Of a DNA stretch of 64,000 nucleotides, positions 1-12,269 are shown one piece after another. Location: the NCBI RefSeq assembly GCF_023370075.1, contig NZ_CP097149.1, positions 372,001 through 436,000 of the forward strand, written 5' to 3'. The stretch is from Deinococcus sp. QL22 (lineage in GTDB: Bacteria; Deinococcota; Deinococci; Deinococcales; Deinococcaceae). The translations under genes were made by a program, and so were the position numbers. Each line of letters begins with the position of its first letter. Positions within the stretch are counted from its first letter, which is position 1. The notes beneath the pieces were generated by a model. It was not told where the DNA came from, searched no databases, and saw only the letters and a program-made list of their open reading frames with translations.

Positions 1-2
1 TG

Positions 3-2801
3 GCCCAGACGGGCAAAAACAGCTTTGGCGTGTACTGGGACGTGCCTATGAAAGAGGGCTGGAACAAGCTGAATTTTATCGTGCATCAGGGCGACAACAA
101 GGACCCCGGCCCCGACCAGACGCTGAACAGCAGCGTGGGCAATCAAGCATGGATCGTCAGCGGCAACGCGGCAGTCAACACGACCCGCCCCGATACCAGC
201 GTGCGCGTGGTGGGCGACCTGACCAGGCAGCAGGCGATCATGCTGGGACGCGACCTGGTGGCCGTGAAGCCCGAATTCGTGCAGCCCGGAGCCTTCCTGA
301 CGCTGCACACTGCCCCCGACGCCAGCCTGAAACTGACCCCGGCAGGCGTGGACGGCGGCACTCCCCTGACCCTGAACGTGGTAGAGGGCGGCCTGAGCGC
401 GGCGCTGAAGGCCAAAGCGCCGTATCTGGCCGGATACGCCCTGCTGCAAGTGCGCGAGGAAGACCGGGCCAAAGTCGGCGCGGCCCTGCGCGGACAGGTG
501 GCAATAAGTAGCGCCCTGCCCGACGGCACACTGATAGACGCCACGGGCGTGCAAACTGCGTGGGCGCTGGACGACCTGTACGCCTACGACGGCCCGCTGG
601 GGGCCACGTGGCAGGGGGCCAAACCCACGCTCAGGCTGTGGGCACCCACCGCACAGGCCGTAAACTTGCGCCTGAGTGCGGCCAACGGCACGGGCGAGCG
701 CACCGTGCCCATGACCCGCGACGCCAAGGGCGTCTGGACGGCGGCGGGCGAGGCCAACTGGAAGGGCCTCGGCTACCGCTATGAGGTGAAGGTCTACGCG
801 CCCAGCACGGGCAAGGTGGAAACCAATCTGGTCACCGATCCCTATTCAGTGGCGCTGAGCCTGAACAGTACACGCAGCATTCTGACCGACCTGAACGACC
901 CCAGCCAAAAACCTGCGGGCTGGGAAGGCCTGAAAAAACCCGCCCTGCGCTCCGCCAGCGACCTGAGCTTTTACGAACTGCATCTGCGGGATTTCAGCGC
1001 CGCCGATGCCAGCGTGCCTGCCGCCCAGCGCGGCACTTACCTCGCCTTTACACAGGCGAGCAGCAACGGCATGAAACACCTGAAAGCTTTGGCCGACGCG
1101 GGCCTGAAAGCGGTTCACTTGCTGCCTACCTTCGACATTGCCACCATCGAGGAAGACAAAACCAAGTGGAAGGCCACGCCCGACCTGAGCAAACTGCCGC
1201 CCAACAGCGACCAGCAGCAGGCCGCCGTGACCACTGTGAAGGACGCCGATCCCTACAACTGGGGTTACGATCCCTATCACTACATGGCCCCAGAAGGCAG
1301 CTACGCCGTCAATCCGGCAGACCGGACCCGCGAATACCGCGCCATGGTGATGGCGCTGAACGCGGCAGGCCTGCGCGTGGTGCAGGACGTGGTGTTCAAC
1401 CATACGGCGGCCAGCGGACAGGCCGAACGCAGTGTCCTTGACCGCATCGTGCCGGGGTACTACCACCGCCTGAACGTGAACGGGGGCGTGGAAAACTCGA
1501 CCTGCTGCTCCAATACCGCCACCGAGCACGCCATGATGCGCCGCCTGATGGTGGATTCGCTGGTGCTGATGGCGAAGGCCTACAAGGTGGACGGCTTCCG
1601 CTTCGACCTGATGGGACATCATCTGGTGGCTGATATGAAGGCCGCCCGCACCGCGCTGGACGCCCTAACTGTGCCCAAAGACGGCGTGGACGGCAAGAGC
1701 ATCTATATTTACGGCGAGGGCTGGGACTTTGGCGAGGTGCAGGGCAACAAACGCGGCGTGAATGCCACCCAGATCAACATGTACGGGCAGGGCATCGGCA
1801 CTTTCAATGACCGGATCCGGGACGCGGTGCGCGGCGGCAATCCTTTTGGCGGGCTGCAAGAGCAGGGCTTTGCGACTGGCCTGGCGACCCTGCCCAACGG
1901 CCAGCCCCAGAACACCGACCGCAACAAGGCGCTGCAACTGGCCGACCTCGTGCGGGTGGGCCTCAGCGGAAACCTGCGCGACTTTAAGTTCACCAACGGT
2001 CTGGGCAAAGAAACCACCGGGGCCAACGTGAATTACAACGGTGCGCCCGCCGGATACGCGGCCAGTCCCCGCGAAACCATCAACTACGCCAGTGCCCACG
2101 ACAACCAGACCCTGTATGACGCCGTGGTGCTGAAGGCTCCAGCGGGGGCCACGCCCGCCCAGCGTACCCGGATGCAAAACCTCGCCCATAGCGTGGTGCT
2201 GCTGGGTCAGGGGCTCCCGTTCAGCTACGCGGGCGATGAAATCCTGCGCTCCAAGAGCTTTGACACCGACTCCTACAACAGCGGCGACTGGTTCAATACA
2301 CTGGACTTTACCCGCGCCAGCAACGGCTTTGGCAAGGGCCTGCCGCCCGCCGAGAAGAACGAGGGCAACTGGAACCTGTACCGCCCGCTGCTGGGCAACG
2401 CGGCGTTCAAGCCCTCGGCCACCGAAATCACCCGCGCCTTCGATCACTACCGCGATATGTTGCGGGTGCGCTATTCCTCCAGCCTGTTCCGGATGGACAC
2501 GGCGGCGCAGGTACAGCAAAACCTGAAATTCCTGAACACTGGGCCTAGCCAGACCCCCGGCGTGATCGTGATGCGCCTAACTGGAACCGTGAACACGACC
2601 AACCCTTACCGCAACGTGGTCGTCGTGTTTAACGGCAGCGGCCAGACGGTGAATTTCAGCGATCCGACACTGGCGGGCCTGAATCTGAGCCTGCACCCGG
2701 TGTTGGCCGCCAGCACCGACAGCACGGTCAAAACCAGCAAGGTGGCGGGCAGCAGCCTGAGCGTGCCGGGCCTGACGACGGCGGTGTTTGTCGGGAAGTG
2801 A
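3..2801 (+). CDS. pulA: Pullulanase (alpha-1,6-glucosidase), 5' end outside window
   Basis: GH13-family debranching enzyme that hydrolyses alpha-1,6 bonds of pullulan, glycogen or starch. The frame is open to the left edge, so the start lies upstream; the visible 932 codons open in a pullulanase-associated carbohydrate-binding module (FGVYWD, then IVHQGDNKDPGPDQ). Next come a CBM48-like module (TLRLWAPTAQAV) and the catalytic barrel. GH13 motifs seen are YNWGYDP (pullulanase type signature), VVFNHT, GFRFDLMG (nucleophile Asp), YGEGWD (acid/base Glu) and SAHDNQ (third Asp). Probably secreted, but the signal peptide would be outside the window. A terminator follows at 2842-2874. The family call is strong; exact specificity is inferred from the motifs. 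Confidence 0.93.
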   Translation, partial: AQTGKNSFGVYWDVPMKEGWNKLNFIVHQGDNKDPGPDQTLNSSVGNQAWIVSGNAAVNTTRPDTSVRVVGDLTRQQAIMLGRDLVAVKPEFVQPGAFLTLHTAPDASLKLTPAGVDGGTPLTLNVVEGGLSAALKAKAPYLAGYALLQVREEDRAKVGAALRGQVAISSALPDGTLIDATGVQTAWALDDLYAYDGPLGATWQGAKPTLRLWAPTAQAVNLRLSAANGTGERTVPMTRDAKGVWTAAGEANWKGLGYRYEVKVYAPSTGKVETNLVTDPYSVALSLNSTRSILTDLNDPSQKPAGWEGLKKPALRSASDLSFYELHLRDFSAADASVPAAQRGTYLAFTQASSNGMKHLKALADAGLKAVHLLPTFDIATIEEDKTKWKATPDLSKLPPNSDQQQAAVTTVKDADPYNWGYDPYHYMAPEGSYAVNPADRTREYRAMVMALNAAGLRVVQDVVFNHTAASGQAERSVLDRIVPGYYHRLNVNGGVENSTCCSNTATEHAMMRRLMVDSLVLMAKAYKVDGFRFDLMGHHLVADMKAARTALDALTVPKDGVDGKSIYIYGEGWDFGEVQGNKRGVNATQINMYGQGIGTFNDRIRDAVRGGNPFGGLQEQGFATGLATLPNGQPQNTDRNKALQLADLVRVGLSGNLRDFKFTNGLGKETTGANVNYNGAPAGYAASPRETINYASAHDNQTLYDAVVLKAPAGATPAQRTRMQNLAHSVVLLGQGLPFSYAGDEILRSKSFDTDSYNSGDWFNTLDFTRASNGFGKGLPPAEKNEGNWNLYRPLLGNAAFKPSATEITRAFDHYRDMLRVRYSSSLFRMDTAAQVQQNLKFLNTGPSQTPGVIVMRLTGTVNTTNPYRNVVVVFNGSGQTVNFSDPTLAGLNLSLHPVLAASTDSTVKTSKVAGSSLSVPGLTTAVFVGK

Positions 2802-2809
2802 AGAAGGGC

Positions 2810-2945
2810 GTCTAAGGGTCTAGGGTCTAAGGACAAAAAATGACGGCGGGGGCTTCGGCTTTCTGCCGTCTTTTCGGCTGCGAGATGCCTTACTTGCCCA
2901 GATAATCTTCATCTATCAGCCCTTAGACCCTCTGCCCCTTAGACC
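2810..2945. repeat. Intergenic TCTAAGG / CCTTAGA inverted repeat, copy 1
   Basis: The left arm at about 2810-2833 repeats TCTAAGGG/TCTAGGG units; the right arm at 2920-2945 carries the reverse complement (CCCTTAGACCC, CCCCTTAGACC). The same unit recurs near 22661, 30590-30726, 37325, 55755 and 56726. The TTAGAC of the right arm (2939-2944) lies 18 nt before the TAGACT -10 box of the next gene and could act as its -35. Confidence 0.6.
2842..2874 (+). terminator. Intrinsic terminator after pulA
   Basis: GACGGC (2842-2847) pairs with GCCGTC (2865-2870), followed by TTTT and preceded by an A-run. It lies between two arms of the TCTAAGG/CCTTAGA intergenic repeat. Confidence 0.6.
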
Positions 2946-2962
2946 TGCCCACAGTCGCCCCG

Positions 2963-2974
2963 TAGACTCGCGCC
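2963..2974 (+). promoter_or_regulatory. Leaderless promoter -10 of nucleoside hydrolase
   Basis: TAGACT at 2963-2968 is followed by exactly 6 nt and then ATG, with no ribosome binding site: the leaderless arrangement seen throughout this window. Confidence 0.65.
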
Positions 2975-3925
2975 ATGACTGCTCCCCCCAGACCCATTAT
3001 TTTGGACGGCGACCCCGGCATAGACGACGCCGTAGCATGGATGTTGGCCCTTGCCAGCCCCGCCGAAGTGCGGGTCTTGGGCGTCTGCAGCGTGCATGGC
3101 AACGTGCCACTAGACCTCACCAGCCACAACGCGGGCGTGATTCTGGCGCTGGCGGGCGAGGCAGGACGCACGGTGCCCCATTACGCTGGAGCCGACCGCC
3201 CCTTGGTGCGTGAGGCGATGACGGCGGCGGCAGTTCACGGCGATTCTGGCCTGCCCGCTGCCAATTTGCCTGCACCACTGCGGGAACCGGAAGGCCTGCA
3301 CGCCGTTCAGTTCATGATCCAGGCCATTCGCGCCCAGCCCGGCGAAATCACGGTCATCGCCACTGGCCCGCTGACCAATGTGGCCCTCGCGTTTCGGCTG
3401 GCCCCTGACCTGCCCACCCTCGTGCGTGAAGTGGTCTGGATGGGCGGCAGCACCGCACACGGCAACCGCACGCCCGCTGCCGAATTTAATGCGCTGGCCG
3501 ACCCACACGCCGCCCATGTGGTGCTGACTTCGGGAGCACAGGTGCGGATGGTGGGCCTCAATCTGACGATGCAGTGCATTGCCACACCAGACCGCCTAGA
3601 AGCCCTGCACGCACTGGGCAACCGCGCCGGGGCCGTGTGCGCCGAGTTCCTCACCTTCTACGCCGGGCATTACCGCGCCCGCTACGGCATCAATGGCGGG
3701 GCGCTACATGATCCGGTCGCGGTGGCCGCCGTCATTTGGCCCGAATTGTTCACCTTCAGGCCCATGCGCGTGCAGGTGGATACCCAGGACGGCCTGAATT
3801 TCGGGCGAACGGTATGCGACCTCTACAGTCAGCCCGGCCCAGAAGAACGGGTGCAAGTCGGGATGGACATAGATGAATCGGCCTTTTTTGCGCTGCTACT
3901 GGAGCGCGTGGGACGGCTCCCTTAG
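2975..3925 (+). CDS. Inosine/uridine-preferring nucleoside hydrolase
   Basis: Cleaves the N-glycosidic bond of ribonucleosides to free base plus ribose (purine/pyrimidine salvage, cytoplasmic). The N-terminal DGDPGIDDAVAW contains the Ca2+-binding Asp cluster of the IunH family. VIATGPLTNVALAF and VWMGGS are the next conserved blocks, and the late HDPVAV motif supplies the catalytic-site His-Asp. Length (316 aa) is normal. The start is fixed by the leaderless -10 box 6 nt upstream. It stands alone between pulA and the convergent JAMM gene. The exact nucleoside preference cannot be read from the sequence. Confidence 0.9.
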   Translation: MTAPPRPIILDGDPGIDDAVAWMLALASPAEVRVLGVCSVHGNVPLDLTSHNAGVILALAGEAGRTVPHYAGADRPLVREAMTAAAVHGDSGLPAANLPAPLREPEGLHAVQFMIQAIRAQPGEITVIATGPLTNVALAFRLAPDLPTLVREVVWMGGSTAHGNRTPAAEFNALADPHAAHVVLTSGAQVRMVGLNLTMQCIATPDRLEALHALGNRAGAVCAEFLTFYAGHYRARYGINGGALHDPVAVAAVIWPELFTFRPMRVQVDTQDGLNFGRTVCDLYSQPGPEERVQVGMDIDESAFFALLLERVGRLP

Positions 3926-3968
3926 AGCATTTGAACGGAGTTGTTCATCGTGCTGGGAGCAGTAAGCC

Positions 3969-4400
3969 TCAACTCCCGTCCGGCACGATCTTTACCGCCC
4001 TGCAGTCCGGCAGAGAATAGGCCAACAGGGAGCCGCCGCGCAGATCGGCGATCAGGTAGGGCACCGAGTAGGCCGCCAACTGCGTATCGGTGCTGCTGGG
4101 GGTGGCGGGGCCCTTGGGGTGGCTGTGGTACAGCGCGATCAGGCTCAGGCCCTCCGCCTGCATCGCCCTGAGCGCCCGCAACAGGTGGCCCGGATCGGCC
4201 AGGTACTGCCGCGCCGGGTCAGGGGCAATGTTGGGCAGCGGGTAGAGTGCCTGCGTGTGCAGCCCGTCTGGGCGTTCATGGCCGCCTATTGCGCCCACGC
4301 ACTCGGCAGGAGCGTCGCGGCGGGCATGTGCCCACAACGCAGCCTCCAGCACGCGGGGAAGGTAGAGGACAGTGGGGGGGGAGGCATCTGGAGCGGTCAA
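3969..4400 (-). CDS. JAMM/MPN+ (M67 family) metallopeptidase
   Basis: Small stand-alone zinc metalloprotease/deubiquitinase-like domain of 143 aa. The complete JAMM signature HSHPKGPATPSSTD is present (H-x-H plus the distal Asp as zinc ligands). A Glu in the N-terminal ECVGAIGG block is the expected catalytic base. Stand-alone prokaryotic JAMM proteins process ubiquitin-like/sulfur-carrier proteins in some systems, but no ubiquitin-like partner is visible nearby. The start is TTG (TTGACCGCTCCA); a TAGACT box 9 nt upstream is slightly outside the usual leaderless spacing, so the start is uncertain. Convergent with the nucleoside hydrolase, divergent from ftsK. Confidence 0.85.
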   Translation of the reverse strand: MTAPDASPPTVLYLPRVLEAALWAHARRDAPAECVGAIGGHERPDGLHTQALYPLPNIAPDPARQYLADPGHLLRALRAMQAEGLSLIALYHSHPKGPATPSSTDTQLAAYSVPYLIADLRGGSLLAYSLPDCRAVKIVPDGS

Positions 4401-4664
4401 CTCTGGATCAGTCTAGAGGCCGGTGGGCCACTGGGGCGAGGCGCACAAGGCAAACATTCATGGGTAAAGGTTCCCCGAACCTGTCCCTGACTTTGCAGGT
4501 CAATTTTGCGCCTATCACGCTGTTCGCACCGACTCCTGATAGAAGACTGGACAAATGCCTTTCCTTGCCCCGCCGGCTGCCCCGACCCCCCCAGCAGCAG
4601 CCTGCCCCGTCAGAAAGTTGCGCTGGGGGCGGAATTCCCGGCGCTGCCTGCGGGCGATGTGCGG

Positions 4665-4676
4665 TAGAGTGAAGCC
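4665..4676 (+). promoter_or_regulatory. Leaderless promoter -10 of ftsK
   Basis: TAGAGT at 4665-4670, then 6 nt, then the ATG of ftsK. No Shine-Dalgarno sequence. Confidence 0.6.
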
Positions 4677-7976
<3,300 letters not shown>

Positions 7977-8179
7977 CTCCCGGCACGAATCTGACTCAGC
8001 CTTAATACTCCGTGTCAGATGGCATATCTCTCTTCATCCTATAGATGAACATCCAGTGAGTATTGCCCCAAAGACCTTGGGCAGTTTGTTTAGGAGATCT
8101 GGGCAAATGCTGCTTTTGGTTGCTTTTCGGCGCTGAGTAGTGTTGATTAAGAAGCGAACTTTCCCTAGAGGTGAACTAC

Positions 8180-10024
8180 ATGAAAAAACAAACTGGTCTG
8201 ATGACTCTCAGCCTGCTCCTCGCCACGTCCGCAGTCGCGGGCGGAGCCGGAACACCTGTCGCCCGTCCTGCAACCACTGCTCCTGCAGTCTGCAAGACCA
8301 TTGCCCAACTGGTTACCAGCGACCCTCAGTTCAGCACGCTGGCTGTGGCTGTTGAAGCTGCTGGCTTGGGAGACGTTCTCAGTAGCGGCGCGTTTACCGT
8401 CTTTGCCCCTACCAACGCCGCGTTCGCCAAGGTACCCAGCGATATGCTCGCCACGGTACTGAACGACCCCGAAATGCTGCGGAGCGTGCTGCTGTACCAC
8501 GTGGTTCCCGGCAAGATCGCTGCTCAGCAAGTGGTGGGCCTGAAGAGCGCCCGCACCGCGCAGGGCTCCACTATTGCGGTAACGGTCAACGGCAGCAACG
8601 TCATGATCAACGACGCCAACGTGACCAAGGTCAATGTGGCCGCCTGTAACGGCGTCATCCACATCATCGACACGGTTCTGATGCCCCCAATGGCCGCAGC
8701 GGTGGCTGAAACGCCCACCCCGGCACCTGAGCCTGTGGTCGAAGAGACTCCTGCTCCTGAGCCTGTGGCCGAAGAAACTCCCGCTCCTGTGGCCGAGGTT
8801 GCGGCTCCTGCGCCAGTCTTCAACATCAGCCAGATTCCTGCCACTCCCCTGAGCGGCGCGACGACCACCACGACCACCACCGAAACCACGACTGAGGCGA
8901 CCACCGAAACCGCCACCGAAGTCGTGACGACGGAACCCGCTCCTGAAGTGACGGCCACCGCCGAACCCACTGCCGAGTGCGTCGTGGGCAGCAACACCCT
9001 GTACGACTTGATCGTGGCTGATGACCGCTTCAGCACGTTGCGCGACCTGCTCAGCGATGCGGGTCTGACCGAGACCTTGATGAGTGGCGACTACACCGTG
9101 TTTGCGCCCACCAATGACGCTTTTGCCGCTATAGATCCTGACACCTTGGCGATCATCGCCAGCACGCCTGATCTGCTCAGGCAAGTACTCCTGTATCACG
9201 TCGTGGCTGGAACCGTAACCTCCGAGCAACTTGCAGGCGGCGAAGTGCTCAAGACCGCAGAAGGCAGCGACCTGACCCCTGGCAGCAGCGACGGCAAACA
9301 GCTGATCGGAACGGCCACAGTCGACGTTGTCTCGGCTGCCGTAGGCACCACCACTACCCCTCCCTGTAACGGCGTGCTGTACAACATCGATCAGGTGTTG
9401 CTGCCCCCCACCTTCACGCTCCCTGCCCCTGTGGTAGAACCCCCCGCTGACGCAACTGCCACGGTCACCACCGATAGCACGGCCACTGCGACGACGACCA
9501 CCACCACGGCCACCACCACGACAACGGCTACTCCCGCTCCTGCGGCAACCGCCACCACGACGGCTACGACCACCACCACAGCCACTCCTGCCGCAACGGC
9601 AACCACTACCACGACGACGTCCATCCTGTTGGCCGACGCCCGATTCAGCACGCTGGCAGGTCTGATTCAGGCTGCTGGACTGGCTGACACGCTGAACAGC
9701 GGTACGTACACCATCTTTGCCCCCACCAACGACGCCTTTGCCAAAGTGTCGGCCAGCACGCTCTCTACGTTGCAGGCTGATGTGACCAAGCTCCGTCAAG
9801 TGCTGCTGTACCATGTGGTCGCAGCCAGCATTGACGGCACCAATCTGGCCGCAGCCAGCGAGTACACCAGCGCTCAAGGTGGACGTCTGGCCGTTACCCG
9901 CACCGGTACGCCCCAGGTGCTCCGGATTGGTGACGCGGCCATCGACACTGCTTCTGCACTCGATGCAGGCGCGAGCAAGGTGTATGCCATCGATACACTC
10001 TTGATCCCACAAGAGCTCCGCTAA
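8180..10024 (+). CDS. Secreted protein with three fasciclin (FAS1) domains
   Basis: Probable cell-surface adhesion protein. The signal peptide begins MKKQTGLMTLSLLLATSAVA. FAS1 domains lie at residues ~35-175, ~265-415 and ~480-614, each with the F(V/I)FAPT-NDAF and RQVLLYHVV motifs. They are joined by Pro/Glu/Ala-rich and Thr-rich low-complexity linkers (runs of TTTTT and ATTTT), which explain the long overlapping ORFs on the other strand. ATG at 8180 is preferred to the GTG at 8171 because AGAGGTG lies 7 nt upstream and the signal peptide begins there. TTGATT (8143-8148) with TAGAGG 17 nt on could alternatively be a promoter. A terminator follows. Confidence 0.9.
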   Translation: MKKQTGLMTLSLLLATSAVAGGAGTPVARPATTAPAVCKTIAQLVTSDPQFSTLAVAVEAAGLGDVLSSGAFTVFAPTNAAFAKVPSDMLATVLNDPEMLRSVLLYHVVPGKIAAQQVVGLKSARTAQGSTIAVTVNGSNVMINDANVTKVNVAACNGVIHIIDTVLMPPMAAAVAETPTPAPEPVVEETPAPEPVAEETPAPVAEVAAPAPVFNISQIPATPLSGATTTTTTTETTTEATTETATEVVTTEPAPEVTATAEPTAECVVGSNTLYDLIVADDRFSTLRDLLSDAGLTETLMSGDYTVFAPTNDAFAAIDPDTLAIIASTPDLLRQVLLYHVVAGTVTSEQLAGGEVLKTAEGSDLTPGSSDGKQLIGTATVDVVSAAVGTTTTPPCNGVLYNIDQVLLPPTFTLPAPVVEPPADATATVTTDSTATATTTTTTATTTTTATPAPAATATTTATTTTTATPAATATTTTTTSILLADARFSTLAGLIQAAGLADTLNSGTYTIFAPTNDAFAKVSASTLSTLQADVTKLRQVLLYHVVAASIDGTNLAAASEYTSAQGGRLAVTRTGTPQVLRIGDAAIDTASALDAGASKVYAIDTLLIPQELR

Positions 10025-10041
10025 AGCTTCCTGACTTCATG

Positions 10042-10071
10042 GCCGCGCCTCTGACTGAGGTGCGGCTTTTT
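10042..10071 (+). terminator. Intrinsic terminator of the FAS1 gene
   Basis: GCCGCGCCTC (10042-10051), loop TGACT, GAGGTGCGGC (10057-10066) and TTTTT. Confidence 0.85.
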
Positions 10072-10215
10072 GACGTTATATGGACTTTACCCCAATCGGC
10101 TACAACCTTGGATAGCACCACTTGCGACCCCAGAGTGCTTGCTCTTCGTCAGGCTCGGAGTTCAGGCCAAAAAGCTGGTGGTTTCAGGTCGGTCTCCGGA
10201 TGACAGAACAATGCT

Positions 10216-11109
10216 CTAGGCTTTTGGCACAGAAGGGCCGAAGCGGTCTGCCGGATGTTGGCGCAGGAATTCCGCCCATGTTGCTGCTGTACGCGGCAAC
10301 TGCTGCGTTTCTGTCCAAATCCAGTAGGGGGTATACAGACTCCGGGCCGTCACGAGTTCGTCCCGGAAAATTTCGGCGCTGAGGCCCATATCCAGCAGGC
10401 CACTGCTTTCGAAACGGTGCAAGATGCCCGCCCGGTCATAGGACACACGCCGCAATTCTGCTTGCCAACCGTGCGGTGTGGCGGTCAGGAGCAAGTAAGC
10501 TGCGCGGGGATCGCCGTCGGCGGGTGCGCCTACAGCCCCGGTATTCAGGACACGCACGCTCTGGCCGCCCGCCAGCTTGAAGATGGCGTCGGCTGGGCGG
10601 TGAATATGCGAGCCGATGAGGAGTCCAAATCGGCCCGACTCGGCCAGTTCTGTCACCCTTTCCGGCGCGGTGCGCTCGCTAATGCCTTCGCGGTATTCGG
10701 TGGGCGTACCGTGTGAAATCAGCACATCAGGCAGGCCGGGGGCCGAGAGGGTCAGCGACATGGGCCAGTCGGCAGGCGCGTGCAAGAGTCCGGCCCGTTC
10801 CAGTTGCTCGGCACTCCAGGCTGTTGCGCCCCAGAACGGATCGGTGAACCAATCGGCAGGCAAGAGGCCGCTCCGTGCTTGCCACAGCCGCAGCAGATCG
10901 TCGTGGTTGCCCAGCGTAAAGCGCACGCCCAGCGGGAACGAGGCGGGCAGATTCAGCAAGGTTTCCAGCGCCTCCACACTGTCGGGGCCACGGTTGACCA
11001 CATCGCCATTGACGATCAGGCCTTCGGCTCCCTGTGCGCGGGCGTCGTGCAGCACGGCCCGCAGCGCGTCGGCGTTTCCATGAATGTCGGCCAGCACTGC
11101 AAGACGCAT
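10216..11109 (-). CDS. Calcineurin-like metallophosphoesterase (YfcE/ApaH-like)
   Basis: Metal-dependent phosphodiesterase/phosphatase, probably cytoplasmic. LAVLADIHGNADAL gives the first D-x-H metal motif, IVNGDVVNRGP the second (GD), TLGNHD the third (GNHD), and SHGTP plus GSHIHRP the distal His ligands. The start is the ATG of MRLAVLADIHGN at 11109 rather than a longer open frame, because homologues begin right at this beta-strand; TAGAAT lies 8 nt upstream. 297 aa. A paralogue lies at 46401-47105. Substrate unknown. Confidence 0.85.
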   Translation of the reverse strand: MRLAVLADIHGNADALRAVLHDARAQGAEGLIVNGDVVNRGPDSVEALETLLNLPASFPLGVRFTLGNHDDLLRLWQARSGLLPADWFTDPFWGATAWSAEQLERAGLLHAPADWPMSLTLSAPGLPDVLISHGTPTEYREGISERTAPERVTELAESGRFGLLIGSHIHRPADAIFKLAGGQSVRVLNTGAVGAPADGDPRAAYLLLTATPHGWQAELRRVSYDRAGILHRFESSGLLDMGLSAEIFRDELVTARSLYTPYWIWTETQQLPRTAATWAEFLRQHPADRFGPSVPKA

Positions 11110-11200
11110 GACTTTGCATTCTACGGTCAAAGAGCGGCAGACGAATCTGAACCGATTCTCAATAGAGGGTGCGTGCAGTTTGGGAAGCCGCCCCACGCTC

Positions 11201-11212
11201 TAGACTGCACCC
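11201..11212 (+). promoter_or_regulatory. Leaderless promoter -10 of cysteine synthase
   Basis: TAGACT at 11201-11206, 6 nt, then ATG at 11213. Confidence 0.65.
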
Positions 11213-12187
11213 ATGATCGAGGCACTGATCGGAAACACGCCCTTGCTTCAGCTTCGGCGGGTCGTGACGCCAGAAATGGCCGACGTATTCGTGAAACTGG
11301 AGGGCCAGAATCCCGGCGGCAGTATCAAAGACCGCACCGCGCTGGGTCTGATCGAGGACGCCGAGCGGCGCGGCCTGCTGAAACCCGGCGGCACGATTGT
11401 GGAACCCACCAGCGGCAATACCGGCATCGGGCTGGCGCAGGTGGCTGCCGCCAAAGGTTACCGCCTGATCCTGTGTATGCCCGCCCAGATGAGCGAGGAG
11501 CGCAAACGCACCCTGCTGGCTTACGGCGCGGAACTGGTGCTGACCGACCCCGAACGCCGGATGCTGGCCGCCATAGAGGAAGCCGAGAAAATCGCGGCAG
11601 ACACGGGCGCGGTGATGATGGGCCAGTTTACCAACCCCGCCAATCCTCAGACGCATGAGCGCACCACCGGGCCGGAACTGTGGGCGCAAATGGGCGGCCA
11701 GATTGACGCGTTCGTATACGGCTCCGGCACAGGCGGCACCATCAGCGGCGTGGGCAGGTTTCTGAAAAGTCAGGATGCCGGGGTGAAAGTGGTGGCGGTC
11801 GAGCCTGCCCGGAGCAACGTGCTGAGCGGCGGCGAACGCGGCGAACACGGCTTTCAGGGCATGGGGCCGGGGTTCGTGCCCGCCAACCTTGACCGCAGCG
11901 TGATCGACGAAATCTTTCCGGTGTGGGAAGAGGACGCCTACCCGCTGGCCCGCCGCCTGGCGCGTGAGGAAGGCGTGTTCGTGGGCATGAGTAGCGGCGG
12001 CATGATCTGGGCCGCGCTGGAGCTGGCCCGCAAGTTGGGGCCGGGAAAACGGGTGGCGACTATCGCCTGCGATACGGGCGCACGCTACCTGACGACCAGC
12101 CTGTTCAGCGATACGGGCACGGGCACGCCCAAGGGATTTCGACCTTATTCCCGCGAGCGAATAGTGGAAGAAGTGCAGGCGGGTTAA
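11213..12187 (+). CDS. cysK: Cysteine synthase (O-acetylserine sulfhydrylase)
   Basis: PLP enzyme making L-cysteine from O-acetylserine and sulfide (cytoplasm). IGNTPLLQL is the family opening; KLEGQNPGGSIKDR holds the PLP-lysine; EPTSGNTGIGLA is the substrate loop; GSGTGGTISGVGRFLK is the PLP-phosphate Gly-rich loop; SSGGMIWA follows. 324 aa, full length. It could equally be named CysM, since the subtype cannot be fixed by eye. Divergent from the phosphoesterase, with aquaporin 80 bp downstream under its own promoter. Confidence 0.92.
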   Translation: MIEALIGNTPLLQLRRVVTPEMADVFVKLEGQNPGGSIKDRTALGLIEDAERRGLLKPGGTIVEPTSGNTGIGLAQVAAAKGYRLILCMPAQMSEERKRTLLAYGAELVLTDPERRMLAAIEEAEKIAADTGAVMMGQFTNPANPQTHERTTGPELWAQMGGQIDAFVYGSGTGGTISGVGRFLKSQDAGVKVVAVEPARSNVLSGGERGEHGFQGMGPGFVPANLDRSVIDEIFPVWEEDAYPLARRLAREEGVFVGMSSGGMIWAALELARKLGPGKRVATIACDTGARYLTTSLFSDTGTGTPKGFRPYSRERIVEEVQAG

Positions 12188-12257
12188 GAACACCGCACCA
12201 ACCCGTTTTGTTAAGAATTTCACGATATCCGGTCAGATTGAGACGGAAGTGACAGCT

Positions 12258-12269
12258 TATAATTTCTTC
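12258..12269 (+). promoter_or_regulatory. Leaderless promoter -10 of aquaporin gene
   Basis: Perfect TATAAT at 12258-12263, 6 nt, then ATG at 12270. This argues against the upstream in-frame GTG at 12249, which lies within the promoter. Confidence 0.75.

Noticed and set aside
9430..9620. Repetitive ACCACG-type tract, considered as a CRISPR or tandem repeat array
   Set aside because: In-frame low-complexity Thr/Ala linker between FAS1 domains; no spacer-repeat regularity.
8165..10012. 615-codon Gly/Arg-rich frame antisense to the FAS1 gene
   Set aside because: Shadow of the Thr/Ala-rich linkers (ACC/GCC repeats read backwards); no start signal or domain.
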